From: Bog-473 sp963745175
GTDB lineage: Bacteria > Actinomycetota > Acidimicrobiia > Acidimicrobiales > RAAP-2
Reading direction: 5' to 3'
Assembly: GCA_963745175.1 (NCBI GenBank)
Contig: CAVUWK010000005.1
Location: 248,001 to 312,000 of the forward strand
DNA: 64,000 bases
Below the pieces are notes generated by a model. It was not told the origin of the DNA and searched no databases. It saw only the letters and a list, made by a program, of their open reading frames with translations. The position numbers were made by a program, and so were the translations under genes. Shown piece after piece: positions 37,577 to 47,495 of this stretch (position 1 is the first letter of the stretch; every line of letters begins with the position of its first letter).

Positions 37577-38740
37577 TCAAACGGGCTCGTCCGCCAGCAT
37601 CCGCCCCAACCGGCGCAGGCTTTCGGTCGCGCCGCCGAGCGTGAGCTCGATCTGGCGGGTCAGGAGGAAGTACCGGTGCAGCGGATAGTCGCGGTCGACG
37701 CCCACCCCGCCGTGAAGGTGGGACGCCGCGTGCACGACGCGCTGGCCACCCTCGGCGGCCCAGTACTTGGCGATCGCCACCTCGGCCGCCGCCGGCAGGC
37801 CAGCCGCAAGCCGTGCCGCGGCCTGCCACGCCGTCAGCCGAATCGCCTCGGTGTCGACGTAGGCGTCAGCAGCGCGCTGCCCGACGGCCTGGAATGTGGC
37901 GATCGGCTTGTCGAACTGCACCCGCGTCTTGGTGTACTCGGCCGTGAGCTCGAGGGCCGAGGCGCAGACGCCGGCCTCCTGAATGCAGAGCGCCGTCGTG
38001 GCGAACTCGGTGATGCACTCGATCACCGCGGCGCCTTCCGCGCCCTCGCCCAGAAGGCGGTCCGCGCCGACTCGGACCCCGTCGAGCTCGACGATCGCCT
38101 CGGGCCGACCGGTCGTGGTGGTCTGTCGGATCATGGTGAGACCGTCGGCGCCGGCGTCGACGATGAACACGCCGGGTCCCGTGGCGGACCCGTCTGCGGT
38201 CTGGCATGTCGCCGGCACCAGGATGGCGTCGGCCACGAGGGCCGCCGGGACGCAGGCCTTGGTTCCCGCCAGCACCCATGAGCCGTCGGACTGCGCGGTC
38301 GCCGTGGTCGCGGGCTCCGCTCCGCCGGGCAGGATCACCTCGCCGGCCAACTCGGCCATGGCGGCTGTGAGGACCGTGTCGCCGCCGGCCACCCCGGTCA
38401 GCCAGGTCTTGCGCTGCGCGTCGGTACCGAAGCGATCGATGGGCAGGGCGCCGTAGACCATCGTCTCGACCACCGGGACGTAGGCCGCCGTCCGGCCCGC
38501 CGCCTCCACGACCAGGCAGGCCGCCACGAAGTCGAGCCCCGCCCCGCCAACGTCCTCGTTCAGGTGGATGCCGAGCAGGCCGGCGTCGGCCAGGTCCTTC
38601 CAGAGGTCGCGGTCGAAGGGCCCGTCGTCGCCCGCCGTCGCCTCCACCTCCTTGAGGCGGTCATGCGTCGACCGCTCGCCGAAGATCTGCCCGGCCAGCT
38701 CGCGCACCGCTTCCTGCTCTTCGCTGTAGTTGAAGTCCAT
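37577..38740 (-). CDS. chsE5: Steroid acyl-CoA dehydrogenase subunit, ChsE5/FadE27-like
   Basis: 387 aa starting MDFNYSEEQEAVRELAGQ. The C-terminal part (TKTRVQFDKPIATFQAVGQR, DAYVDTEAIRLTAWQAA, HLHGGVGVDRDYPLHRYF, LGGATESLRRLGR) parallels mycobacterial FadE27, the ChsE5 subunit that joins ChsE4 to oxidise five-carbon steroid side chains. AGGAGATCAC precedes the ATG; 26 bases separate it from the partner gene upstream. Convergent with the HNH gene, with no gene in the 172 bases between. Confidence 0.8.
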   Translation of the reverse strand: MDFNYSEEQEAVRELAGQIFGERSTHDRLKEVEATAGDDGPFDRDLWKDLADAGLLGIHLNEDVGGAGLDFVAACLVVEAAGRTAAYVPVVETMVYGALPIDRFGTDAQRKTWLTGVAGGDTVLTAAMAELAGEVILPGGAEPATTATAQSDGSWVLAGTKACVPAALVADAILVPATCQTADGSATGPGVFIVDAGADGLTMIRQTTTTGRPEAIVELDGVRVGADRLLGEGAEGAAVIECITEFATTALCIQEAGVCASALELTAEYTKTRVQFDKPIATFQAVGQRAADAYVDTEAIRLTAWQAAARLAAGLPAAAEVAIAKYWAAEGGQRVVHAASHLHGGVGVDRDYPLHRYFLLTRQIELTLGGATESLRRLGRMLADEPV

Positions 38741-38766
38741 GTGATCTCCTGGCTCGTTCGGCGGGC

Positions 38767-39942
38767 TCAGCGCAGCGACCGCGGCATGCCGAGGCCGAAG
38801 ATCGCGATGAGGTCCCGCTGGATCTCGTTGGTGCCGCCGCCGAATGTGAGGATGATCATGGAGCGGGCGTACATCTCCAGACGGCCGGCGACGACCGACG
38901 CCGGCGAACCACGCGTCAGGTAGCCGGCTTGTCCGAGGATCTCCATGAGTAAGCGGAAGGTCCGCAGGTAGAACTCGGTGCCGAACACCTTGATCGACGA
39001 GGCGTCGGCCACGTCGAGGTGCCCCTGCGTCGCCTGCCATGCCACCTTCCAGTTGATGAGGCGCAGGAACTCGAGCTCCGCGGTCACCCGGGCGAGATGC
39101 TCCTGCACCCATTCCTGGTCGATCACGCGCCGTCCGTCCGGGAGCTTCGTGGCCTGGGCCCAGGCACGCACGTCGGTGAGGACGCGCTCGATGATCCCGG
39201 GCGAGCACAGCGTGACCCGCTCGTGGTTGAGCTGGTTGGTGATCAGCGTCCAGCCCTGGTTCTCGCCGCCGACGAGGCTCGTCGCCGGGACCCGCACGTC
39301 CTCGTAGAACGTGTAGTTGATGTTGTGGTCGCCCAGGAGCTTCATCGGCACCACGCGGATGCCCGGGGTGTCCATGGGGATCACGAACATGGAGATCCCC
39401 TTGTGCTTGGCCGCGTTGGGATCGGTACGGGTCGCCAGCCAGATGTAGTCGGCGTCGCCGGCCAGGCTGGTGAAGATCTTGGCGCCGTTGATGACGTACT
39501 CGTCGCCGTCGCGCACGGCCCGTGTCGTCAGCGATGCCAGGTCGGTACCCGAGTTGGGCTCGGTGTAGCCGATGCAGAAGCTGATCTCGCCGGCCAGGAT
39601 CTTGGGGAGGAAGAACTCCTTTTGCTCGTGCGTGCCGAAGTTCATGATCGTGGGACCCACGGTGTTGATGGTGAGCATCGGGACGGGCGCGCCGCTGCGC
39701 ATGGACTCGTCGAAGAAGATGAACTGCTCGACGGCCGAGCGTCCCTGCCCGCCCCACTCCGTCGGCCAGCCGATGCCGAGCCAGCCGTCGGTCCCCATCT
39801 GCTTGACGACCTTGCGCACCACGGGCCCGATCCCGCCCGCCTTCGCAAGCTCCTGCTCGACCTCGGGGGTCAGCAGGTTCTCGTAGTAGGCGCGCAGCTC
39901 GCTCTTCAGCGCCTGCTGCTCCTCGGTCAAGGCAATCTCCAT
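38767..39942 (-). CDS. chsE4: Steroid acyl-CoA dehydrogenase subunit, ChsE4/FadE26-like
   Basis: 391 aa from the ATG after GGGAGGGACACG. LKSELRAYYENLLTPEVEQE, DGWLGIGWPTEWGGQG, FCIGYTEPNSGTDLASLTT, INGAKIFTSLAGDADYIWLA and the end ILTFGGGTNEIQRDLIAIFG follow FadE26, the partner of FadE27. Intact. It is divergent from the thiolase, with a perfect KstR-like operator 84 bases ahead of this start. Together with the subunit at 37577 it should form the alpha2beta2 flavoenzyme. Confidence 0.8.
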   Translation of the reverse strand: MEIALTEEQQALKSELRAYYENLLTPEVEQELAKAGGIGPVVRKVVKQMGTDGWLGIGWPTEWGGQGRSAVEQFIFFDESMRSGAPVPMLTINTVGPTIMNFGTHEQKEFFLPKILAGEISFCIGYTEPNSGTDLASLTTRAVRDGDEYVINGAKIFTSLAGDADYIWLATRTDPNAAKHKGISMFVIPMDTPGIRVVPMKLLGDHNINYTFYEDVRVPATSLVGGENQGWTLITNQLNHERVTLCSPGIIERVLTDVRAWAQATKLPDGRRVIDQEWVQEHLARVTAELEFLRLINWKVAWQATQGHLDVADASSIKVFGTEFYLRTFRLLMEILGQAGYLTRGSPASVVAGRLEMYARSMIILTFGGGTNEIQRDLIAIFGLGMPRSLR

Positions 39943-40025
39943 CGTGTCCCTCCCGGGTGGCGGGGCCGCATCGGCCCACGTCAGCGCCATGTCGTCGCCG
40001 GCTCGGCCGTGTGGGCCCGGCGCGC

Positions 40026-40039
40026 TAGAACACGTTACA
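40026..40039. promoter_or_regulatory. KstR-like operator, perfect match
   Basis: TAGAACACGTTACA matches TnnAACnnGTTnnA exactly. It lies in the divergent region between the ChsE4-like gene (start 39942) and the thiolase (start 40172) and so could control both. Confidence 0.65.
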
Positions 40040-40171
40040 GTCCGCCCCGCTCGGGCGGCCAATGGGACCGGAGAGCCCCTCGCTACCGCCAAGTAACCTG
40101 CAATCCGCCCCGGGGCGGGTCCCCGGGCGCACGATCGAAGATCGAAGACCGAAACCCGAGGAGCCGTCGCC

Positions 40172-41377
40172 ATGCCTGAAGCCGTCATCGTCGCCACCGG
40201 TCGCACCCCGATCGGTCGGGCCAACAAGGGCTCGCTCGTCGAGTGCCGGCCCGACGACCTGAGCGCTCTCGTCCTGCGCTCCGTGCTGGAGCAGGTGCCG
40301 CAGCTCAACCCGGGCGAGGTGGAGGACGTCATGCTCGGCTGCGGGCAGCCCGCCGGTGAGGCGGGCTACAACGTCGCCCGCGTGGCCGCGCTCATGGCCG
40401 GCCTCGAGAACGTGCCCGGCGTCACGGTCAACCGCTACTGCTCGTCGTCCCTGCAGACGATCCGCATGGCGGCGCACGCCATCAGGGCCGGCGAGGGTGA
40501 CGTCTTCATCGCGGCCGGCGTCGAGACGGTGAGCCGCTACTCGCACGGCGCCTCCGACACCGGTCCGCACAACACCGAGTTCGCCACGGCGGAAGAGCGC
40601 ACGAAGGTGCGCGCCCCCGCCGTGACCGAGCCCTGGACCCCGGCGGCGGGCCTGCCCGACGTCTACATCGCCATGGGCCAGACGGCGGAGAACGTGGCGG
40701 AGTTCGAGAAGGTCGGCCGGGCCGAGATGGACGAGTTCGCGCTGCTGTCCCAGACGCGCGCCGTCGAGTCCCAGCAGAACGGGTTCTTCGAACGCGAGAT
40801 CATCCCCGTCACCTTGTCGGACGGCACGATCGTGACCAAGGACGACGGGCCGCGGCCCAACACGACGCTGGAGGGCCTGTCCGCCCTCCAGCCCGTCTTC
40901 CGCGAGGGCGGGACCGTCACGGCCGGCAACGCCTGCCCGCTCAACGACGGCGCCGCCGCGGTCATCGTCATGAGCGACACCAAGGCCAAGGCGCTCGGCA
41001 TCACGCCGCTGGCGCGCATCGTGGCCAGCGGCGTGACGGGGCTCAACCCCGAGATCATGGGCCTCGGGCCCGTGGACGCCTGCCGCCAGGTCCTGACCCG
41101 GGCGAACATGACGATCGACGACATCGACCTGGTCGAGATCAACGAGGCCTTCGCCGCCCAGGTGATCCCCTCCGCCAGGCACCTCGGCATCAGCTGGGAC
41201 AAGCTCAACGTCAAGGGCGGCGCCATCGCACTCGGGCATCCCTTCGGCCAGACCGGCGCCCGCATCATGACGACGCTGCTCAACGCGCTGGAGGACACCG
41301 ACAAGACGTTCGGCCTCGAGTCCATGTGCGTCGGTGGCGGCCAGGGCATGGCCATGATCGTCGAGCGCCTCAGCTAA
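40172..41377 (+). CDS. Thiolase (acetyl-CoA acyltransferase, FadA-type)
   Basis: 401 aa. Acyl-accepting Cys at 90 in NRYCSSSLQ, His at 356 in GGAIALGHPFGQTGAR and Cys at 386 in MCVGGGQG form the thiolase catalytic triad; EINEAFAAQV is conserved. It performs thiolytic removal of acetyl- or propionyl-CoA in beta-oxidation. It is not clearly FadA5 (the N-terminal half differs), so steroid specificity is inferred only from the shared operator with the ChsE pair. Intact. Confidence 0.85.
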   Translation: MPEAVIVATGRTPIGRANKGSLVECRPDDLSALVLRSVLEQVPQLNPGEVEDVMLGCGQPAGEAGYNVARVAALMAGLENVPGVTVNRYCSSSLQTIRMAAHAIRAGEGDVFIAAGVETVSRYSHGASDTGPHNTEFATAEERTKVRAPAVTEPWTPAAGLPDVYIAMGQTAENVAEFEKVGRAEMDEFALLSQTRAVESQQNGFFEREIIPVTLSDGTIVTKDDGPRPNTTLEGLSALQPVFREGGTVTAGNACPLNDGAAAVIVMSDTKAKALGITPLARIVASGVTGLNPEIMGLGPVDACRQVLTRANMTIDDIDLVEINEAFAAQVIPSARHLGISWDKLNVKGGAIALGHPFGQTGARIMTTLLNALEDTDKTFGLESMCVGGGQGMAMIVERLS

Positions 41378-41386
41378 GCGGACTTG

Positions 41387-41419
41387 GACCCGTCACCGCG
41401 CCGCGACCGGCGGCGGGTC
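41387..41419. terminator. Hairpin between convergent thiolase and SIS genes
   Basis: GACCCG ... CGGGTC with additional internal GC pairing (CCGCGCCG/CGGCGG). It fills the 43-base gap between the two stop codons and could act bidirectionally. Confidence 0.5.
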
Positions 41420-41420
41420 G

Positions 41421-42466
41421 TTACGAGGACGACGCGGCGGCCTGTGCCTCTTCGACGGCGGGCGCCGGGCCTGGGTCGACGCCCTCGCGGGCGGCCAGGT
41501 GCAACGACACCAGCGTGCCGAGCAACGTGAGGTCGAAGAACCGGCACAGGTCGTCCTCGCCCTCGCCCCGCACCTCGAAGATCTCGGCCATGACCTCGTC
41601 GGTCGCCGCCCGCACCGCGTCGAACAAGCCGGCGGCCCGCGGGCCCTCGCCGGCGTGGCGCAGCAAAACGAGCGACATCGTCTGGCGCGTCACGTCGCCG
41701 CCCTGGCCCCAACCGGCCAGCTCGTCGTGGGTCAGCTCCGGCACGGCGCCGCGAACGCCGGCGCCTTGGCGTTGAGGTTCACCTGGGTCTTCCACCAGTG
41801 CGCTGCTACGGCGGCGACGCCCGCGGCGCCGTAGACGAGCGGGATGGTGCGCCCGAGCCGACGCGCCAGTTCTGCCGCGGCGCTGCCCGGCGCCACCAGC
41901 GCGTCCCGTCGTCGCGCCAACCCCTCCGAAGCCGACTGCACCGAGGCGGTGCAGTCCTGCCGCAGCCCGGCGCGCGTCAGCGCCACCAACAGGGGCACGG
42001 TGGTCGCGCCCAGCGCAGCGCGGGCGGGGGCGGCGGACCGACCCTGAGCACTCGCTGCACTCGGGAACACCGGGCACCACGGCAGACCGGCGTGGTCGGC
42101 CAGGCTTGCGAGCGCTCCCCCGGCGTCACCCCCGACCGCCACCACGGTCGCCCCGCGCTCGGACGCTTCGGTCGCCGCGCTCAGCGTCTCGGCGGTGCCG
42201 CCCGAGGACGAGACGGCGAGGACCAGCGTGTCAGCGCCGACGAAGGCAGGGAGGGCGGACCCTTCGCCCACCCAGAGGGGCACCGCCAGGTCGGGGGCGC
42301 TCAGCGCGGCGGCGGCGGCGGCGGCCACCGCCCCGGTGCCCAGTCCGAACGCGGCGACGGCCCGAAACGCACCGGGCCCCAGCGGCGCGGTCCCGTCGAA
42401 AGCCTCGGTGGCGGTCTCGAGTGCCTCCGACAACTGCTCGGGCAGGGCGGCCGCGGCCTCCCACAT
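41421..42466 (-). CDS. SIS-domain phosphosugar isomerase-like protein (one frameshift)
   Basis: About 350 aa from the ATG giving MWEAAAALPEQLSEALE; a longer start at 42517 adds only a repetitive DTPDTPDTL stretch coded by a 9-base tandem repeat. SIS features: FGLGTGAVAAAAAAAL, LVLAVSSSGGTAETLSA, VVAVGGDAGGALASLA. The frame changes near 41758, where the NLNAKAPAF run jumps to VPELTHDELAGWGQ. This resembles the bifunctional phosphoglucose/phosphomannose isomerase family found beside phosphomannomutase in actinobacteria, supplying mannose-6-phosphate. Confidence 0.7.
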
Positions 42467-42529
42467 CCCGAGCGTGTCGGGCGTGTCGGGCGTGTCCAGC
42501 GAGGCCCGCCCGCTCACCCGTTCACCCGT

Positions 42530-42772
42530 TCACCCAGACGCCGGGCCCGTGGCCCGCACGGTGCCGCTCTCCGCCTTCGCCATGAGCCTCTCGTGCTCGG
42601 CGTCGCCGACGTCGACCGCCTCGTCCACCAGCATCACCGGCACCCCGTCGACCACGGCGTAGCTCTTGTGCAGCCGGGGGTTGTAGAGAACGTCCTCGTC
42701 CTCGAACCACAGCAGTGGTCCCTTGTCGACCGGGCAGGCCAGGACGTCGAGCAGGAGCGGGTCGAGGCTCAT
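42530..42772 (-). CDS. Trm112 family small protein
   Basis: 80 aa starting MSLDPLLLDVLACPVDKGPL, with KSYAVVDGVPVMLVDEAV, the Trm112/YcaR pattern; the second Cys of the usual CPxC pair is Asp here. Such proteins stabilise methyltransferases or accompany sugar-nucleotide genes; in actinobacteria they sit between the SIS and phosphomannomutase genes, as here. Confidence 0.8.
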   Translation of the reverse strand: MSLDPLLLDVLACPVDKGPLLWFEDEDVLYNPRLHKSYAVVDGVPVMLVDEAVDVGDAEHERLMAKAESGTVRATGPASG

Positions 42773-42782
42773 CGGGAGCTCC

Positions 42783-44157
42783 TCAGTTCGGGCCGGCCGC
42801 GAGGTCGGCGTTGTCGGCAATGAGCTGCTGCACCTCGGCCACGTGGGCGGCGCAACGCTCGGCTGTCCTCGCTTCCACGTTGAGGCGGAGCAGAGGCTCG
42901 GTGTTGGAGGGGCGCACGTTGTACCACCAGTCCGCGTGCTCGACGGTGAGCCCGTCGAGGCGGTCGATCGACGCACCGACCAGGCGCTCGTGCGCGGCGA
43001 TGGCCTCGACCGTAGCGGCCGGGCTGGTCACCGTCGTGTTGATCTCCCCCGAGTCCACGTAGCGCTGGTAGGGCAGGAGCATCTGGGACAGCGGCTGCCC
43101 GCTCTTGCTGAGCAGTTCGAGGACGATCAGCGCGGTGATGATGCCCGAGTCGGCCCGGAAGTTGTCGCGGTAGTAGTAGTGGCCCGAGTGCTCCCCGCCG
43201 AAGACGGCACCCGTCTCGGCCATCACCTGCTTGATGATGGAGTGGCCCACCTGCGTGCGCACAGGCTTCCCGCCCAGCTCCGTCACCACCTCGGGCACCA
43301 CGTGCGAGCAGATGAGGTTGTAGAGGATGGTCTCGCCGGGGTGCTTGGCCAGCATGGAGGCGGCCACCAGTGCCGTCGTCAGCGAGCCCGACACGGGCTC
43401 GGCCTTCTCGTCGACCAGGAAGACACGATCGGCGTCCCCGTCGAAGGCCAGTCCGATGTCGGCGCCCTGCTCGAGGACCGCCACCTTCAACGCCACCAGG
43501 TTCTCGGGTTGGATGGGGTCGGCAGGATGGTTCGGGAAGGTGCCGTCCAGCTCGGGGAAGAGGATCTCCACCGAGAAGGGGAGCCGCTCGAACACGATCG
43601 GCACCACCAGCCCGCCCATGCCGTTGGCGGTGTCGGCCACGACCTTGAGCGGGCGTAGCGATCCCACGTCGACGAAGGACACGACGTGATCGGCCCACGC
43701 ACCGAGCAGATCCTTCTCGCTCCAGTTCCCGGTGAGGGGCGGCAGCGGCTCGCCCAGGAGCTCCTCGGCACCGCGCCTCGATGTCGGCCAGGCCCGTGTC
43801 GCGCCCGATCGGCCGTGCCCCCGACAGGCAGAGCTTGAGCCCGTTGTACTGCGCCGGGTTGTGCGATGCCGTGAACATGGCGCCGGGCGAATCGAGGTGA
43901 CCGGACGCGAAGTACAAGAAGTCGGTAGAAGCCATGCCCAGGTCGACGATGTCGACCCCCTCGGCCCGCACGCCGTCGGAGAAGGCGGCCGAGAGCTCCA
44001 CGCCGGACTCGCGCATGTCGCGGACGACCAGGATCTGCGGGGCGGCGGCGAAGCGGGCCATGGCGCGGCCGATGGCCCGGCACATGTCCGCGTCGAGTTG
44101 GTCGGGCACCGTGCCACGCACGTCGTACGCCTTGAAGACCTGGTCCATGCGACTCAT
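42783..44157 (-). CDS. manB: Phosphomannomutase/phosphoglucomutase (one frameshift)
   Basis: About 458 aa. N-terminal FKAYDVRGTVPDQL; phosphoserine loop TASHNPAQYNG (Ser at about 98); metal loop FDGDADRVFLVD; sugar loop GGEHSGHYYYRD; phosphate loop RPSNTEPLLRLNVEA. The frame changes near 43772, compatible with one inserted base. It converts mannose-6-phosphate to mannose-1-phosphate for GDP-mannose and cell-envelope mannosylation. The neighbours (SIS protein, Trm112) match the mycobacterial pmmA neighbourhood. Confidence 0.85.
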
Positions 44158-44226
44158 CGGCGACTCATGGGCGGCTCACGGATCCCCACCATAGGGGGCG
44201 CCCGAGCGGCGCCCCGTCCCGCGTGG

Positions 44227-45183
44227 TCAGTGGATGACGGCGGTTCCGTTGGCGGCAATGGCGATGATGGCGACCAGGTTGAAACTGGCGTGGGCAACCA
44301 TGTTCATGCCCAGCCGACCGGTGCGGTAGGAGACGGCGGCCAGGATCATGCCGAAGGCGGCCAGGCCGGCCAGCTGCACCCACTCGCCGTGGGCCAGGCC
44401 GAAGAGGAGCCCGTCGGCGATCACGGCCAGGACGACTCCGGCGACACGAGCGCCGCCGGCTGCCCGCAGCGGTGTGAAAAGGCGGACGAGCGCCTTCAGG
44501 AGCAGCCCCCGGAAGAAGAGCTCTTCCATCACCGGGGCCAGGAGCACCGTGGCGATGGCGATGATGATGAACCCGGCACCGTGCGAGGCCCCCGTGAGCT
44601 TCTGCGACGGCCCGTTGAAGTTCTTGATGTCGTGTTGGAACGGCGCGTACATGATGGCGATGAGGATCTGGCCGCCGACGCCGATCGCGATCCCCACGAG
44701 GTCGATGAGCCGGAAGCGGACGCCGAGGTCGCGGATGAAGTGGCGCGTGCCCTGGGTCCGGCTGGCCAGCCACGGTGCGCCGATGAACCCGATCCACAGG
44801 CCGAGCAGCGTCGTGACGACGTACCACTCCGGCGGGACGGCGGCCGAGGCGATGGCCGTCATCTGCGCGGCGCTCTTGCCGGCGACGGCGCCCGCGATGT
44901 CGCCGAAGATCAAGGCGCCCAACTGGCCGACCAGGAAGCCGACCACGGCGTAGACGAGCCACATCCAGCCCTGGCGCTTCGTCTGCGGGGGGACCCAGGG
45001 GGTATCGAGGAACGGGACGTCGCCGGCGGGCACGACCGGGGGCGGAGGCGGAGGCGGGGGCGGCGGCGGCGGCGCCGTCTGGAGCCATTCCCGGGGCACG
45101 AACCCGTCCGGGACGGGACCGGGCGGTCGGGCCGGCGGGCCCGGTGGGCCGGGAACCGCCCCGCCGGGCTCGATGTCGGTCAT
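44227..45183 (-). CDS. CPBP family intramembrane metalloprotease
   Basis: 318 aa. A Pro-rich cytoplasmic N-terminus (a run of Pro at about 38-50) is followed by about eight membrane helices carrying the CPBP/Abi motifs MEELFFRG, FGLAHG and MVAHASFN with the Glu-Glu and His metal ligands. Substrate unknown; roles range from CAAX-type processing to bacteriocin immunity. Divergent from ftsH by 101 bases. Confidence 0.85.
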   Translation of the reverse strand: MTDIEPGGAVPGPPGPPARPPGPVPDGFVPREWLQTAPPPPPPPPPPPPVVPAGDVPFLDTPWVPPQTKRQGWMWLVYAVVGFLVGQLGALIFGDIAGAVAGKSAAQMTAIASAAVPPEWYVVTTLLGLWIGFIGAPWLASRTQGTRHFIRDLGVRFRLIDLVGIAIGVGGQILIAIMYAPFQHDIKNFNGPSQKLTGASHGAGFIIIAIATVLLAPVMEELFFRGLLLKALVRLFTPLRAAGGARVAGVVLAVIADGLLFGLAHGEWVQLAGLAAFGMILAAVSYRTGRLGMNMVAHASFNLVAIIAIAANGTAVIH

Positions 45184-45284
45184 CGGTAAGACGATACCGG
45201 CGCCGAAGTGCCCATTCCCCGCAGGAGGACGGCTCCGCAGCCGGCTGACAAGGCGGTAACCGCTGAGCAGGGTCGGCGCCTAGC

Positions 45285-47441
45285 ATGGCAGGGGTGAGCC
45301 CTCAGCGTACGGACAAGCCCACCGGCAAGCCGAACGCGCCCACAGGGCCCGACGGCACCCCGCAACAGGGGGCACCCTCGGGGCAGAGCTGGCGCTGGCT
45401 GTGGGGCGTCCTGGCCATCGGGATCGTGGCCATCCTGCTCGCCGTGGGCACGATCAAGACCAGCAACGCCAAGTCGATCTCGTACACCAAATTCCTCCAG
45501 GACGTGACGTCCAAGCAGGTGTCGACGGCGCAGATCTCCAACTCCAACGGGGTGATCACCGGCAAGCTGAAGGACGGGGCGACCTACACCGTCCAGGGTC
45601 CCAGCCCGTCCCTGCCCAACGACGTCACCGAGATGCGCAACAACGGCGTCCAGGTCAGCTTCCCGACGCCGTCGTCGAACCTGCTGACCGACCTGCTCCC
45701 CTACATCTTCATCATCGGCATCGGCGCCGCCTTCATCTACTTCATCGGCCGCCAGACCCGGGGCCAGATGTCGGGCATCATGTCGATCGGGCGCTCCAAG
45801 GCCAAGACCTTCAGTAGCGACCGCCCCTCGACCACCTTCGAGGACGTCGCGGGCTACACCGGGGTGAAGCAGGAGATCAGCGAGGTCGTCGACTTCCTGA
45901 AGACGCCGGCACGCTTCAAGGAGATCGGCGCCAAGATCCCCAAGGGCGTCCTGCTGGTGGGCCCGCCCGGGACGGGCAAGACGCTGATCGCCCGGGCCGT
46001 CGCCGGCGAGGCCGGTGTGCCCTTCATGTCGGTCAGCGGCTCGGACTTCATGGAGATGTTCGTGGGCGTCGGGGCGAGCCGGGTGCGCGACCTGTTCCAG
46101 ACCGCACGCAAGCAGGCGCCGGCCATCGTGTTCGTCGACGAGATCGACTCCATCGGCCGCAAGCGGGGTGCGGGCCTCGGCGGCGGCCACGACGAGCGCG
46201 AGCAGACACTGAACCAGATGCTCTCCGAGATGGACGGCTTCGACACCTCCGAGGGCGTGGTCATGATCGCCGCCACCAACCGGCCCGACATCCTCGACCC
46301 GGCCCTGCTCCGGCCCGGCCGCTTCGACCGCCAGATCGTGGTGCCCCTGCCCGACCTCGAGGAGCGGCTCCCGATCCTGCAGGTGCACTGCAAGGGCAAG
46401 CGCATGGCGTCCGACGTCGACCTCAGCGTGGTGGCCCGCGGCACCCCCGGCATGAGCGGTGCCGACCTGGCCAACCTGGTGAACGAGGCAGCGCTCCACG
46501 CGGTGCGCCGGGGCAGCCTCGAGATCGCCATGGCCGACTTCGAGACGGCGCGGGACCGGGTGCTGCTCGGCCAGCGTCGCGAGTCCATGGTGCTCTCCGA
46601 CGACGAGAAGGAGCGCATCGCCTATCACGAGGGCGGCCACGCCGTCCTGGCCTACGTGCTCGAGAACGCCGACCCGGTGCACAAGGTCACCATCCTTCCG
46701 ACCGGCATGGCCCTCGGGGTGACCCACCAGCTCCCCATGGAAGAGCGCCACATCCATCCCCGGAACTACATCGAGGACTCGCTCTGCGTGCGCATGGGCG
46801 GCCGCGTCGCCGAGCTGCTCGTCTACGGCGACCTGTCGACCGGGGCGGCCAACGACCTGGTGGGCAACACGGAGCTGGCCCGCAAGATGGTGCGCGAGTG
46901 GGGCATGAGCGACGCCATCGGCCCCATGGCCTGGGGCTCGGCGGGCCAGGTCTTCCTGGGTGAGGACCTCATGCACACGCGTGACTACTCCGAGGACACC
47001 TCCAAGATCATCGACGACGAGGTCGAGCGCATCCTCCGTGTCGAGGAGCAGCGTGCCATGGACGTGCTGAGCAAGCACCGCGGCGGCCTGAACGCCATCG
47101 CCCGCGCGCTGCTCGACAACGAGATCATCGACGGCGCCGAAGTGGCCCGGCTGGTCGACGAGGCCCACGGGTCGCCCGTGCACGACGAGGGCGTCAAGTC
47201 TGTGCCCCACTTCCACGATGCGGCCGTCAGCGCGCCGGCCAGCAATGGTGCCAACGGCAGCGCCAACGGGGACGCGTCCCATGCCACCGCCGGCGATGGC
47301 ATCGCCGGCGACTCCGTGGCGGTCCCCGCCTCGCCGTCGCCGCCGGCCCGCCAGGCCGACGCCGAGCCGTGGGCTCCCCCGCCGTGGCCCCCACCGGCCA
47401 ACCCCTCGTCCGGCGCGCCGGAGGGACCCGCAGCCCGCTAG
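45285..47441 (+). CDS. ftsH: ATP-dependent membrane zinc protease FtsH
   Basis: 718 aa. Membrane helices at about 38-55 and 140-160 flank a periplasmic domain. AAA+ module: Walker A GPPGTGKT (about 226-233), Walker B IVFVDEIDSIGR, second region of homology ATNRPDILDPALLRPGRFDR. Protease HEGGH at about 448-452, with the third ligand in the STGAANDL helix. The acidic, Ala/Pro/Ser-rich C-terminal tail is about 90 residues. It degrades misfolded or regulatory membrane and cytosolic proteins. GTG 45294 is an alternative start. Intact. Confidence 0.95.
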   Translation: MAGVSPQRTDKPTGKPNAPTGPDGTPQQGAPSGQSWRWLWGVLAIGIVAILLAVGTIKTSNAKSISYTKFLQDVTSKQVSTAQISNSNGVITGKLKDGATYTVQGPSPSLPNDVTEMRNNGVQVSFPTPSSNLLTDLLPYIFIIGIGAAFIYFIGRQTRGQMSGIMSIGRSKAKTFSSDRPSTTFEDVAGYTGVKQEISEVVDFLKTPARFKEIGAKIPKGVLLVGPPGTGKTLIARAVAGEAGVPFMSVSGSDFMEMFVGVGASRVRDLFQTARKQAPAIVFVDEIDSIGRKRGAGLGGGHDEREQTLNQMLSEMDGFDTSEGVVMIAATNRPDILDPALLRPGRFDRQIVVPLPDLEERLPILQVHCKGKRMASDVDLSVVARGTPGMSGADLANLVNEAALHAVRRGSLEIAMADFETARDRVLLGQRRESMVLSDDEKERIAYHEGGHAVLAYVLENADPVHKVTILPTGMALGVTHQLPMEERHIHPRNYIEDSLCVRMGGRVAELLVYGDLSTGAANDLVGNTELARKMVREWGMSDAIGPMAWGSAGQVFLGEDLMHTRDYSEDTSKIIDDEVERILRVEEQRAMDVLSKHRGGLNAIARALLDNEIIDGAEVARLVDEAHGSPVHDEGVKSVPHFHDAAVSAPASNGANGSANGDASHATAGDGIAGDSVAVPASPSPPARQADAEPWAPPPWPPPANPSSGAPEGPAAR

Positions 47442-47495
47442 GCCTCGCGCCCACCGGATCGAACCGAACCGGACGGCGCAGCGTCATGGAGGGGG

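Noticed and set aside
40172..41377. Naming the thiolase fadA5
   Set aside because: The catalytic residues fit any thiolase and the N-terminal half differs from mycobacterial FadA5, so only the general family is supported.
42472..42498. Triple 9-bp repeat GCGTGTCGG as a regulatory array
   Set aside because: It lies around the start of the SIS gene and simply encodes or precedes a DTP repeat; no spacer structure or palindrome suggests a CRISPR or operator array.
46626..46640. HEGGH instead of HEAGH in the FtsH zinc site looked unusual
   Set aside because: Mycobacterial FtsH also carries HEGGH, so this is normal for actinobacteria and both His and Glu ligands are kept.
45180..47282. A 700-codon open frame antisense to ftsH
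   Set aside because: High-GC coding DNA yields long open antisense frames; the translation is a His/Asp/Val-rich shadow with no domain, and the FtsH reading is unambiguous.
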